A stretch of DNA of 19,475 nt from an uncultured Blautia sp. (GTDB lineage: Bacteria; Bacillota; Clostridia; Lachnospirales; Lachnospiraceae): assembly GCA_934426285.1 (NCBI GenBank), contig CAKRYE010000036.1, positions 1 to 19,475 on the forward strand, written 5' to 3'. Position 1 is the first letter of the stretch. Each line of letters starts with the position of its first letter. Below the pieces are notes generated by a model, which did not search any database, was not told where the DNA came from, and saw nothing but the letters and a program-made list of their open reading frames with translations. Shown here piece by piece: positions 1 through 8,363 of the stretch. The position numbers were made by a program, and so were the translations under genes.

Positions 1-1107
1 TTAAAGGAACTGGAAGACCTGATTCTTGGGGCAGAGGATAAGCTGTATGCTCTGGAATATGAACTGTTCTGTGATGTAAGAGACACAGTCGGGAAAGAAG
101 TTATGCGTATCCAGAGGACTGCCAAGGCAGTGGCTGCACTGGATGTGTTTGCTTCCCTTGCCCTGGTTGCGGAAAGAAATCATTTTGTACGTCCGAAAAC
201 AAATACAACCGGTGTGATAGATATTAAAAACGGACGCCATCCTGTTGTAGAGCAGATGATAGAGAACGATATGTTTATTGCAAATGATACATATCTGGAC
301 AACCATAAAAAAAGGGTGTCCATTATCACAGGTCCAAATATGGCAGGTAAGTCTACCTACATGAGACAAACTGCCCTGATCGTACTGATGGCACAGATCG
401 GAAGCTTTGTTCCGGCGGAGAAGGCAAATATTGGCATTGTTGACAGGATCTTTACCCGTGTGGGCGCATCGGATGATCTGGCAAGCGGTCAGAGTACCTT
501 TATGGTGGAAATGACAGAGGTTGCGAATATTCTGAGAAATGCCACTTCCAGAAGTCTTCTGATCCTGGACGAGATCGGACGTGGTACCAGTACCTTTGAC
601 GGCCTTGCCATTGCCTGGGCGGTGATCGAGCATATCAGCAATACCAAGCTCTGCGGTGCCAAAACATTATTTGCCACTCATTACCATGAGCTTACTGAAC
701 TGGAGGGCAAGATTCCGGGAGTCAATAACTACTGTATCGCTGTCAAGGAAAAAGGGGACGATATTGTATTTCTGCGTAAGATCGTCCAGGGCGGCGCAGA
801 CAAAAGTTATGGTATCCAGGTTGCCAAGCTTGCCGGTGTTCCGGATTCTGTGATCCAGAGAGCAAAGGAACTGGTGGAGGAACTCAGTGATGCGGATATT
901 ACGGCAGCAGTAAAAGACCTGACATCTGCGAAAAAGAAAAAGCCTGTATACGATCAGATGGATATGGCACAGATGTCTCTGTTCGATACAGTTAAGGATA
1001 ACGATATCATTGATGAGATCAAAGGTCTTGATATGGGGAATATGACTCCTATCGAGGCAATGAATACACTTTATAACCTGCAGAACAAGATTAAGAACAG
1101 ATGGTGA
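1..1107 (+). CDS. mutS: DNA mismatch repair protein MutS, C-terminal part (5' end outside window)
   Basis: The reading frame is open from base 1, so this is the last 368 codons of a longer gene; the ATG at 103 is internal. MutS recognises mismatches as a dimer and uses ATP to recruit MutL. The visible part covers the end of the core/lever region and the whole ABC-type ATPase domain. Walker A GPNMAGKST lies at 331-357, the Walker B/D-loop stretch LLILDEIGRGTSTFDG has its Asp-Glu at 568-573, and the switch-like FATHYHEL motif follows. Near the C-terminus QMSLF (970-984) fits the QxSLF beta-clamp-binding motif known from bacterial MutS. The order mutS-mutL-miaA supports the assignment. The stop codon overlaps the probable ribosome binding site of mutL. 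Family identity is certain; only the missing N-terminus limits the entry. Confidence 0.98.
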   Translation, partial: LKELEDLILGAEDKLYALEYELFCDVRDTVGKEVMRIQRTAKAVAALDVFASLALVAERNHFVRPKTNTTGVIDIKNGRHPVVEQMIENDMFIANDTYLDNHKKRVSIITGPNMAGKSTYMRQTALIVLMAQIGSFVPAEKANIGIVDRIFTRVGASDDLASGQSTFMVEMTEVANILRNATSRSLLILDEIGRGTSTFDGLAIAWAVIEHISNTKLCGAKTLFATHYHELTELEGKIPGVNNYCIAVKEKGDDIVFLRKIVQGGADKSYGIQVAKLAGVPDSVIQRAKELVEELSDADITAAVKDLTSAKKKKPVYDQMDMAQMSLFDTVKDNDIIDEIKGLDMGNMTPIEAMNTLYNLQNKIKNRW

Positions 1108-1113
1108 TAAAAG

Positions 1114-3165
1114 TTGAGAAAAATTGCAGTATTAGACCAGCAGACCATAGATAAGATCGCTGCCGGTGAGGTAGTGGAACGTCCGTCCTCCATTGTGAAG
1201 GAGCTTGTGGAGAATGCAATTGATGCAGGAGCAACTGCTGTAACAGTGGAGATCACAGACGGCGGCAAAAAGATGATACGTATCACAGATAATGGCGGGG
1301 GTATGGAAAGAGATCAGGTACCCCTGGCATTTTTGCGTCATGCCACCAGTAAGATTGAGAAGGTTGAGGATCTGGAACACATTGCGTCTCTTGGATTTCG
1401 CGGTGAGGCTTTGTCCAGTATTGCTGCTGTTGCACAGGTGGAACTGATCACAAAAACCCCATCTGCATTAAGCGGCGTCCGTTATGTGATCAACGGTGGT
1501 GTACAGGAGTCTTTAGAGGATATGGGAGCACCGGAAGGAACTACTTTCCTGGTGAGAAACCTTTTTTACAATACACCTGCCAGAAGCAAGTTCCTGAAAT
1601 CAGATACTACGGAGGGAAATTATGTCAGCACTTTGATGGAGCAGCTGGCATTGTCCCATCCTGAGATTTCTTTTAAATATATCCAGAATAAACAGGTGAA
1701 GCTTCATACTTCCGGAAATTACAATGTAAAAGATGTGATCTATAATATATACGGAAGAGATATCACCAAAGCACTTCTTGAGGTATCCTACGAGAATGAT
1801 TTCATGAAGATTGAGGGTTTTGTGGGAAAACCGGAGATTTCCAGAGGTAACCGTACCTTTGAGAATTATTATATTAACGGACGTTTTGTAAAGAACCGGA
1901 TTATTGCAAAGGGGATAGAGGACGCCTATAAGGGTTTTCTCATGCAGCATAAGTTTCCCTTTGTTTCTCTTCATATTCAGATGGAGGGAAATGATCTGGA
2001 TGTAAATGTGCATCCAAGCAAGATGGAGGTGCGGTTTGCAAGAGGAACAGAAGTTTATGATGCAGTTTACGAGACAGTCCACAGGGCTCTTACCACAAGA
2101 GAAATGATCCAGACAGTACCTTTTGGAAAAGAAGAACCGGTAAAGAAACAGCAGTCTGTGGTAAAACCGGGGGATGTACCGGAGCCATTTGAAACCAGAC
2201 GTCGGGCTGAAATTCCGGAGTATCGTCCACAGACTGCAAATACAGCTTCCAGGGTTTCTGAGCATACTGCACTTCCACGAGGAACTGTTACAATGGCAGA
2301 ACAGGCAGTGCGTGAACAGCAGATCTATCAGACCAGGGATCCTCTTACCAAGGCAGAGGAACAGCTTTTTGAGGGAACACTAAGCGATAAAAAGAATGAA
2401 GAACAACCGGTATTTTCAGAGACAAAGCAGGAAATTGCAGAACAGAAAACTGCAGAATATCTGAAGACTGCTGTGGATTTAGAAGGAAACAGAAAACAGA
2501 TAGAACAAAACAAAAATGTCATATCAGAAGAAATCAGGCCACAGCAGCTGGAATTGTTTGAGGAAAAACTGCTGGCTCCGGAATCCCGCAGCCGCCACAA
2601 GCTGATCGGGCAGATTTTTGATACCTACTGGCTGGTGCAGTTTGAGGATAAATTTTTTATTATCGACCAGCATGCTGCACATGAAAAAATCTATTACGAA
2701 CGTTTTGTAAAAAGGTTTCGTGAACAGACGATAGAATCTCAGTATCTCAGTCCGCCGTTGATTGTATCCCTGAATCTTCAGGAAGAGTCCATTCTCAAAG
2801 CTAACCGTAAGTATTTCGAAGATTTTGGATTTGAGATTGAACCCTTCGGCGGTAAAGAATACTGTATCAATGCAGTCCCGGCCAATCTGTATGGCCTTGA
2901 AGAAGAAGAACTTTTTCTGGAAATGCTCGACAATCTTGCCTCTGAGAAAGATAAGGATCCTCTTGGGATTTTTGCTTCCAGACTTGCTACTATGGCATGT
3001 AAAGCGGCAGTAAAGGGCAATCATCAGATGTCTACCCAGGAGGCAGACGCACTGATCGATGAACTTCTCACGCTGGATAATCCCTATCATTGTCCTCACG
3101 GAAGACCAACCATTATTTCCATGACTAAAACAGAGCTTGAAAAGAAATTCAAGCGTATCGTATAA
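1114..3165 (+). CDS. mutL: DNA mismatch repair endonuclease MutL
   Basis: A 683-residue MutL, the ATP-dependent mediator of mismatch repair. The N-terminal GHKL ATPase is complete: Glu30 and Asn34 in the KELVEN motif, DNGGG at residues 59-63, ATSKI, and GFRGEAL at 94-100. A poorly conserved, charged linker spans roughly residues 335-490. The C-terminal domain has the metal-dependent nicking motif DQHA-x2-E-x4-E (residues 518-529) and downstream CPHGRP. It is therefore an endonuclease-type MutL, as in Bacillus and unlike E. coli. The start is a TTG. GGTGAT at 1103-1108 is a good Shine-Dalgarno match five bases upstream and overlaps the mutS stop, which suggests translational coupling. QLELF in the linker (residues 478-482) resembles a clamp-binding motif. 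Confidence 0.97.
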   Translation: MRKIAVLDQQTIDKIAAGEVVERPSSIVKELVENAIDAGATAVTVEITDGGKKMIRITDNGGGMERDQVPLAFLRHATSKIEKVEDLEHIASLGFRGEALSSIAAVAQVELITKTPSALSGVRYVINGGVQESLEDMGAPEGTTFLVRNLFYNTPARSKFLKSDTTEGNYVSTLMEQLALSHPEISFKYIQNKQVKLHTSGNYNVKDVIYNIYGRDITKALLEVSYENDFMKIEGFVGKPEISRGNRTFENYYINGRFVKNRIIAKGIEDAYKGFLMQHKFPFVSLHIQMEGNDLDVNVHPSKMEVRFARGTEVYDAVYETVHRALTTREMIQTVPFGKEEPVKKQQSVVKPGDVPEPFETRRRAEIPEYRPQTANTASRVSEHTALPRGTVTMAEQAVREQQIYQTRDPLTKAEEQLFEGTLSDKKNEEQPVFSETKQEIAEQKTAEYLKTAVDLEGNRKQIEQNKNVISEEIRPQQLELFEEKLLAPESRSRHKLIGQIFDTYWLVQFEDKFFIIDQHAAHEKIYYERFVKRFREQTIESQYLSPPLIVSLNLQEESILKANRKYFEDFGFEIEPFGGKEYCINAVPANLYGLEEEELFLEMLDNLASEKDKDPLGIFASRLATMACKAAVKGNHQMSTQEADALIDELLTLDNPYHCPHGRPTIISMTKTELEKKFKRIV

Positions 3166-3197
3166 TAAAAGTATCTGACAAAAAGGGAGAGTTGAAA

Positions 3198-4172
3198 ATG
3201 AAGAAGCCACTGATCGTTCTCACAGGGCCGACGGCAGCAGGAAAAACACATCTTTCCATTGCGCTTGCAAAGGCAGTAAACGGAGAAATCATTTCTGCAG
3301 ACTCCATGCAGGTCTATAAATATATGGATATCGGTTCTGCCAAGATCCGGCCGGAGGAAATGCAGGGAGTGAAACATTATCTGGTAGATGAGCTGCTGCC
3401 GGAGGAAGAATTTCATATAGTGAAATTCCAGCAGATGGCAAAAGCGGCTATGGAAGAAATATATGCAAAGGGTAAAGTTCCAATCCTGGTAGGAGGAACG
3501 GGATTTTATATACAGGCAGTCACAAAGGATATTGATTTTACTCAGGCAGAGCAGGAAGATGGCTACCGCAGGGAACTGGAGCAGCTGGCAGCAGAAAAAG
3601 GAAATGATTATCTGCACAGCATGCTGGAGGAAGTGGATCCTGTCAGTGCAAAGGAAATCCATGCCAACAATGTAAAGCGTGTGATCCGCGCTCTGGAGTT
3701 TTATCACCAGAATCAGTCCCCTATTTCTGCCCATAATCAGGAGCAGAAAGAACATGAAACGCCTTATAATCTGGCCTATTTTGTGCTGAATGTACCCAGG
3801 GAGCTTCTCTATAAGCGTATTGATGACCGTATTGATGAAATGCTGGAGGAGGGACTTCTGGAGGAAGTAGAGCAGCTGAAAAAAAGGGGATATCATCGTG
3901 GTATGGTTTCCATGCAGGGACTGGGGTACAAGGAAATCCTGGCATATCTGGACGGGGAATATCCTCTGGAGGAAGCAGTCCGGGTCCTGAAAAGAGATAC
4001 CAGACATTTTGCCAAGCGTCAGCTGACCTGGTTTCGGAGAGAAAAAGAGACGATCTGGATGAATAAAGATGAATTTGATTATAATGAGGATCTGATCCTT
4101 GAGAGAATGATGGAAATCTGTAAAGATAAGAAAATTCTTGACGAACAGATGAAAGATAAAAATATAAAATAA
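3198..4172 (+). CDS. miaA: tRNA dimethylallyltransferase MiaA
   Basis: MiaA transfers a dimethylallyl group to A37 of tRNAs that read codons starting with U; this is the first step to ms2i6A. The protein has 324 residues, close to the family norm. Visible motifs are the P-loop GPTAAGKT near the N-terminus, DSMQVYKYMDIGSAK (substrate-binding region), the VGGTGFYIQ segment, KRVIRALE, and the C-terminal QGLGYKEI...RDTRHFAKRQLTWFR block. I chose the ATG at 3198 because GGGAG (3185-3189) lies eight bases upstream; a TTG two codons earlier is possible but worse placed. Location directly after mutL is the common arrangement in Firmicutes and proteobacteria. Confidence 0.96.
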   Translation: MKKPLIVLTGPTAAGKTHLSIALAKAVNGEIISADSMQVYKYMDIGSAKIRPEEMQGVKHYLVDELLPEEEFHIVKFQQMAKAAMEEIYAKGKVPILVGGTGFYIQAVTKDIDFTQAEQEDGYRRELEQLAAEKGNDYLHSMLEEVDPVSAKEIHANNVKRVIRALEFYHQNQSPISAHNQEQKEHETPYNLAYFVLNVPRELLYKRIDDRIDEMLEEGLLEEVEQLKKRGYHRGMVSMQGLGYKEILAYLDGEYPLEEAVRVLKRDTRHFAKRQLTWFRREKETIWMNKDEFDYNEDLILERMMEICKDKKILDEQMKDKNIK

Positions 4173-4190
4173 ATAAGGAATAAGAAGATT

Positions 4191-5465
4191 ATGAAAGAAA
4201 TGTATGCACAGCTGGGAATCTCCTCAGAAGTTTATGACTTCGGCCATAAAATTGAGGAATCCTTAAAAGAAAGATTTGAAAAATTTGATAAAACTGCAGA
4301 ATATAACCAGATGAAAGTTCTCCTTGCCATGCAGAAGAACAAGGTAAGTGCAGAATGCTTCGGCAGCTCTTCCGGTTACGGCTATGATGATATTGGCCGT
4401 GAAACTCTTGAGAAGGTTTATGCAGATACCTTTCACACAGAAGCATGTCTGGTACGTCCGCAGATCACATGTGGAACTCATGCACTGGCAATTGCCTTAT
4501 TCGGAAATCTCCGTCCGGGAGATGAACTTCTGGCACCGGCCGGAAAACCATACGATACTCTGGAAGAAGTCATCGGTATCCGTCCGTCAAAGGGCTCTCT
4601 TGCAGAATATGGTGTAACTTATCGGCAGGTAGAACTTCTGGAAGACGGAACCTTTGACTATGACAGTATCCGCAAAGCAATCAATGAGAAAACCCGTCTC
4701 GTAGAGATCCAGCGTTCCAAGGGATACCAGACACGCCCCTCATTTTCCGTAAAGCAGATCGGGGAACTGATTGCTTTCGTTAAGAGTATCAAACCAGATG
4801 TGATCTGTATGGTAGACAATTGCTACGGTGAGTTCGTAGATACCATTGAGCCAAGTGATGTTGGTGCAGATATGATCGTAGGTTCTCTGATCAAGAACCC
4901 GGGCGGCGGGCTTGCACCGATCGGCGGATATATTGCAGGAACGAAAGAATGTGTAGAGAACGCTTCCTACAGAATGACCTGCCCAGGACTTGGCAGTGAA
5001 GTAGGTGCAACTCTTGGAGTTAACCGTTCCTTTTTTCAGGGATTTTTCCTTGCACCAATGGTTACCAAAGGTGCATTAAAGGGTGCTGTATTTGCAGCAA
5101 ATATTTATGAAAAATTAGGATTCCCTGTAATTCCCGATTCTACAGAAGAACGTCAGGATATTATCCAGGCAGTAAGCCTTGGTACACCGGAAGGACTGAT
5201 CGCCTTCTGCAAGGGAATCCAGGCAGCAGCACCTGTAGACAGCTATGTGGATCCGGAGCCGTGGGATATGCCTGGATATGACAGCCAGGTTATTATGGCA
5301 GCAGGAGCCTTTGTTCAGGGATCCTCCATTGAGCTTTCAGCAGACGGACCTATGAAACCTCCTTATGCAGTGTATTTCCAGGGAGGACTTACCTGGGAGC
5401 ATGCAAAGCTTGGGGTACTGATGTCTCTGCAGAAGCTTGTTGATAAAAAACTGGTTACTCTCTAA
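4191..5465 (+). CDS. ynbB: Methionine gamma-lyase-family PLP enzyme (YnbB / 'aluminum resistance' family)
   Basis: A 424-residue fold-type I PLP-dependent protein of the family often labelled 'methionine gamma-lyase family' or 'aluminum resistance protein' (Bacillus YnbB). It is soluble, with no signal peptide or membrane segment. Diagnostic stretches are SSGYGYDDIGRETLE, QITCGTHALAIALFGNLRPGDELL, the Asp-containing VDNCYGEF, and GSLIKNPGGG. The Lys in the last (residue 235) is the likely PLP Schiff-base lysine. The real substrate of this family is not well established, so I do not assign a reaction. It sits 18 bases after miaA in the same operon; in many Firmicutes it likewise lies near miaA. 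The ATG at 4191 is used (AGGAA about ten bases upstream); an ATG three codons later is an alternative. Confidence 0.9.
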   Translation: MKEMYAQLGISSEVYDFGHKIEESLKERFEKFDKTAEYNQMKVLLAMQKNKVSAECFGSSSGYGYDDIGRETLEKVYADTFHTEACLVRPQITCGTHALAIALFGNLRPGDELLAPAGKPYDTLEEVIGIRPSKGSLAEYGVTYRQVELLEDGTFDYDSIRKAINEKTRLVEIQRSKGYQTRPSFSVKQIGELIAFVKSIKPDVICMVDNCYGEFVDTIEPSDVGADMIVGSLIKNPGGGLAPIGGYIAGTKECVENASYRMTCPGLGSEVGATLGVNRSFFQGFFLAPMVTKGALKGAVFAANIYEKLGFPVIPDSTEERQDIIQAVSLGTPEGLIAFCKGIQAAAPVDSYVDPEPWDMPGYDSQVIMAAGAFVQGSSIELSADGPMKPPYAVYFQGGLTWEHAKLGVLMSLQKLVDKKLVTL

Positions 5466-5499
5466 TTATGTGGCCTGAAGGGGCCGGGAGCAGATCATT

Positions 5500-6678
5500 A
5501 TGAAGAAAAAACATGTAATCATTGTGGGAGCAGGGGCTTCCGGACTGATGGCCGGAATCATGGCAGCCAGAAATGGGGCCACTGTGACCATTCTGGAACA
5601 GAATGAAAAACCGGGAAAAAAAATCAATGCTACAGGAAATGGCAGATGTAATTATACAAATCTGGGAATGCCTGAGAATGCATACAGGGGGGAACATCCT
5701 GAGTTTGTGCAGGATGCTCTTTCTCAGTTTTCTGTGTCTGATACCATAGAGTTTTTCAAAGAGCTGGGAATCTATCCTCTGGACAGAAAAGGCTATCTCT
5801 ATCCCAGAAGCGGCCAGGCCCAGAGTGTGACTGAGGTTCTGTGTATGGAAGCGGCAAATCTGGGAGTGAAGATAAAGACAAATGAAAAAGTGGTATCTGT
5901 CCAAAAGCAAACAGATGGTTTTCGTGTGCTGACAGAGGGATGGCACTACGAAGGAGATGCCCTGATCCTGGCAAATGGTTCCAGAGCCTCCGCAATTTCC
6001 GGCTCTGACGGAAGCGGTTATGAACTGGCCAAAAAGCTGGGACACCATATAGTCCCTGTATGGCCGGCACTTACTGCACTGAAGTGTAAGGGGAATTTCT
6101 TTAAAACCTGGTCAGGGGTGCGTACAGAGGGGAAAATCACCCTTTTTTCAGAGGGGAAGCCTGTTGCCTCAGAGCAGGGAGAGCTGCAGCTTACTGATTA
6201 TGGAGTTTCCGGAATTCCTGTGTTTCAGATCAGCAGATATGCAGTACGGAATATAAAAGAAGGCCGTGATGCAGAAATCACCCTAGATTTTATGCCGGAG
6301 CTGTCTGCAGATGAATTCCGGGAGCTGCTTTTGAAAGGAAAAAAAGCCTGTCCCTATAAAAATGACAGAGAACTTCTCATTGGATTATTTCCGGAAAAGC
6401 TGATCCGGGTTTTTGCCGGACAGAAGGATCTGGTGAGGGCGGTTAAGAGCCTGACCCTTACAGTAACAGACAGTCTTTCTTTTGCCCAGGCTCAGGTATG
6501 CTCCGGAGGGGTGGATACCAGGGAGATTCATTCCCGTACTATGGAATCACGTAAATGCAGGAATCTGTATATTACAGGAGAGCTTCTGGATATAGACGGA
6601 ACCTGCGGCGGTTATAATCTTCAGTGGGCATGGAGCAGCGGGGCAGCAGCCGGTGTACATGCAGCTGCAGACATTTAA
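5500..6678 (+). CDS. NAD(P)/FAD-dependent oxidoreductase, HI0933/YhiN (BaiN-like) family
   Basis: A 392-residue flavoprotein. The N-terminal Rossmann motif GAGASG (residues 10-15) ends in an acidic residue (ILEQ) typical of FAD binding. It is followed by the family-specific KINATGNGRCNYTN segment, and near the C-terminus come GGVDTREI and the ELLDIDGTCGGYNLQWAWSSG block that closes the FAD site. These identify the HI0933-like family. Members are annotated variously as YhiN, aminoacetone oxidase-type or BaiN; one Clostridium scindens member has been linked to bile-acid dehydroxylation. Nothing here shows that substrate, and the mutL-miaA context is not a bai operon. GGGAG lies nine bases before the ATG. 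The gene is 34 bases after the PLP-enzyme gene and 12 before the next flavoprotein. Confidence 0.9.
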   Translation: MKKKHVIIVGAGASGLMAGIMAARNGATVTILEQNEKPGKKINATGNGRCNYTNLGMPENAYRGEHPEFVQDALSQFSVSDTIEFFKELGIYPLDRKGYLYPRSGQAQSVTEVLCMEAANLGVKIKTNEKVVSVQKQTDGFRVLTEGWHYEGDALILANGSRASAISGSDGSGYELAKKLGHHIVPVWPALTALKCKGNFFKTWSGVRTEGKITLFSEGKPVASEQGELQLTDYGVSGIPVFQISRYAVRNIKEGRDAEITLDFMPELSADEFRELLLKGKKACPYKNDRELLIGLFPEKLIRVFAGQKDLVRAVKSLTLTVTDSLSFAQAQVCSGGVDTREIHSRTMESRKCRNLYITGELLDIDGTCGGYNLQWAWSSGAAAGVHAAADI

Positions 6679-6690
6679 GGAGAATGGATT

Positions 6691-8277
6691 ATGATTCGAA
6701 TTTCACAGCTTAAGCTTCCTGTTTCCCATACAAAGGGACAGCTTGAAAAAAAGATCGGAAAGGTTCTGAAAAGTCCGTCAGCTTCCTTTTCTTATGAGAT
6801 CAGAAAACAGTCTCTGGACTGCAGACATAAAAATGACAAAATGTTTGTATATACCATTGATGTAAAAATTAAGGACGAACAGAAAATTGTAAAAAGAGTT
6901 AACAATAACAATGTTATGTTAACAAAAGAGAAGCCATATGTATTTCCGGAACCTGGGCAGGATTCACTTTCCTGCCCGCCGGTTGTGATCGGCAGTGGTC
7001 CGGCCGGACTTTTCTGCGGCTGGTATCTGGCAAAGGCAGGCTATAAGCCCCTGATCCTTGAGAGAGGAGAAGAAGCAGACAAACGGCAGAAAACAGTAGA
7101 AAATTTCTGGAAAAACGGTATTCTTGATCCGGATTCCAATGTGCAGTTCGGAGAGGGTGGAGCAGGAACCTTTTCTGACGGCAAATTAAATACCCTGGTT
7201 AAAGATCCTTATGGAAGAAATCATGAGGTTCTGAAGCGCTTTGTGGAGGCCGGGGCACCGGAGGAAATCCTTTATCAGCAGAAGCCTCATCTGGGTACTG
7301 ATGTACTGATCGGGATCGTGGAGAAAATGCGCCATGATATTGAGACGATGGGAGGAAGTTTCCGTTTTCGCGCCAAAGTAACAGATCTCCATTTTGAGAA
7401 GGGCGCATTAAAGGAAATCCAAGTGAATGACGGGGAAATCATTCCTGCCCAGGTATGTGTGCTGGCTGTAGGACATAGTGCCCGAGATACCTTTGAAATG
7501 CTTTACCGCCGCGGACTTTACCTGGAACCCAAAGCTTTTGCTGTGGGTCTGCGCATTGAGCATCCCCAGTCCATGATCAATATGGATCTTTATGGTGAGG
7601 AAGAGAATGAATTTCTGGGTGCAGCTGCCTACAAGGTAACCCATAAGTGTGAAAACGGAAGAGGGGTTTACTCCTTCTGTATGTGTCCCGGAGGATACGT
7701 AGTCAATGCCTCCTCGGAACCAGGCAGACTGGCAGTCAATGGTATGAGCTATCAGGCCAGGGATTCCCGGAATGCAAACAGTGCTATGATTGTTACAGTA
7801 ACTCCTGAAGATTTTGGCGGAGAAGGTCCTTTGCGGGGTGTGGAATTTCAGCGTGAGCTGGAACGGAAAGCCTGGGAGCTTGGTCAGGGTAAAATCCCGG
7901 TACAGCTGTTTGGGGATTACTGTAAAAATCAGCCCAGCACTGCTCTGGGAGAAGTGGTTCCCTGTATGAAGGGAGAATATGTGCTTGCCAATGTGCGTTC
8001 TGTTCTTCCCAAGGCAGTGGGAGATTCTATTGAAGAGGGAGTCCGTTCTTTCGGAAAAAGGATCACAGGTTTTGACAGGGAGGATGCATTACTCAGCGGA
8101 ATCGAGAGCCGTACCTCATCACCGGTCCGCATTACCCGTGACAGTGAACTTCTGTCCAATATACAGGGAGTTTATCCCTGTGGCGAAGGCGCAGGATATG
8201 CAGGAGGGATCACCAGTGCAGCTATGGATGGGATTAAAATTGCAGAAACCATTTCTAAAAAATATAGAAATTTCTAG
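6691..8277 (+). CDS. FAD-dependent dehydrogenase, COG2509 family
   Basis: A 528-residue soluble flavoprotein. An N-terminal domain of about 95 residues (a small alpha/beta domain common in this family) precedes the FAD-binding motif GSGPAG at residues 101-106. Then come ILERG, the characteristic NVQFGEGGAGTFSDGKLNT stretch, a GHSARDTFEML segment, and the C-terminal GEGAGYAGGITSAAMDGIKIAE that finishes the FAD pocket. The family ('uncharacterised FAD-dependent dehydrogenases') is widespread in clostridia; its substrate is unknown. The Shine-Dalgarno TAAGGAG (6676-6682) includes the stop codon of the previous gene, so the two flavoproteins are probably translationally coupled. The stop codon is the first part of the following terminator stem, which marks the end of the operon. 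Confidence 0.9.
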   Translation: MIRISQLKLPVSHTKGQLEKKIGKVLKSPSASFSYEIRKQSLDCRHKNDKMFVYTIDVKIKDEQKIVKRVNNNNVMLTKEKPYVFPEPGQDSLSCPPVVIGSGPAGLFCGWYLAKAGYKPLILERGEEADKRQKTVENFWKNGILDPDSNVQFGEGGAGTFSDGKLNTLVKDPYGRNHEVLKRFVEAGAPEEILYQQKPHLGTDVLIGIVEKMRHDIETMGGSFRFRAKVTDLHFEKGALKEIQVNDGEIIPAQVCVLAVGHSARDTFEMLYRRGLYLEPKAFAVGLRIEHPQSMINMDLYGEEENEFLGAAAYKVTHKCENGRGVYSFCMCPGGYVVNASSEPGRLAVNGMSYQARDSRNANSAMIVTVTPEDFGGEGPLRGVEFQRELERKAWELGQGKIPVQLFGDYCKNQPSTALGEVVPCMKGEYVLANVRSVLPKAVGDSIEEGVRSFGKRITGFDREDALLSGIESRTSSPVRITRDSELLSNIQGVYPCGEGAGYAGGITSAAMDGIKIAETISKKYRNF

Positions 8278-8303
8278 GGGAGAGTGTACATCTCCCCTTT
8301 TTT
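8276..8303 (+). terminator. Intrinsic terminator at end of the mutS-mutL-miaA operon
   Basis: AGGGGAGA (8276-8283) pairs perfectly with TCTCCCCT (8291-8298) across a seven-base loop, and five T residues follow at once (8299-8303). The stem begins inside the TAG stop of the upstream dehydrogenase gene. This is a textbook Rho-independent terminator on the plus strand and separates the repair/flavoprotein operon from radC. Confidence 0.9.
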
Positions 8304-8313
8304 ATGCTAGAAT
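8285..8313 (+). promoter_or_regulatory. Candidate sigma-A promoter for the radC-mre-min operon
   Basis: TGTACA (8285-8290) and TAGAAT (8308-8313) are separated by exactly 17 bases. They match the TTGACA and TATAAT consensus at four and five positions. A TG at 8305-8306, one base before the -10 box, makes it an extended -10 promoter. The -35 box would fall in the loop of the upstream terminator. Transcription would start near 8320, leaving about 45 bases before the radC ATG. This is consensus matching only and is not proven. Confidence 0.5.
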
Positions 8314-8363
8314 ATAGGTTGCGATTTGCCGTCTGCATTTAAGAGAGCGGTATTGGCGAATTT

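Noticed and set aside
1..633. 210-codon open frame on the minus strand opposite mutS
   Set aside because: It is the antisense shadow of the mutS ATPase domain, with no domain or ribosome binding site. The plus strand carries Walker A and B motifs.
3096..4007. 303-codon minus-strand open frame across the mutL end and miaA
   Set aside because: It overlaps two clearly real genes and its Leu/Phe/Cys/His-rich translation has no recognisable domain. It is an antisense artefact.
5500..6678. Bile-acid enzyme BaiN assignment
   Set aside because: The family match is real, but no other bai gene is nearby and the family is widespread in bacteria that do not modify bile acids. Only the family name is given.
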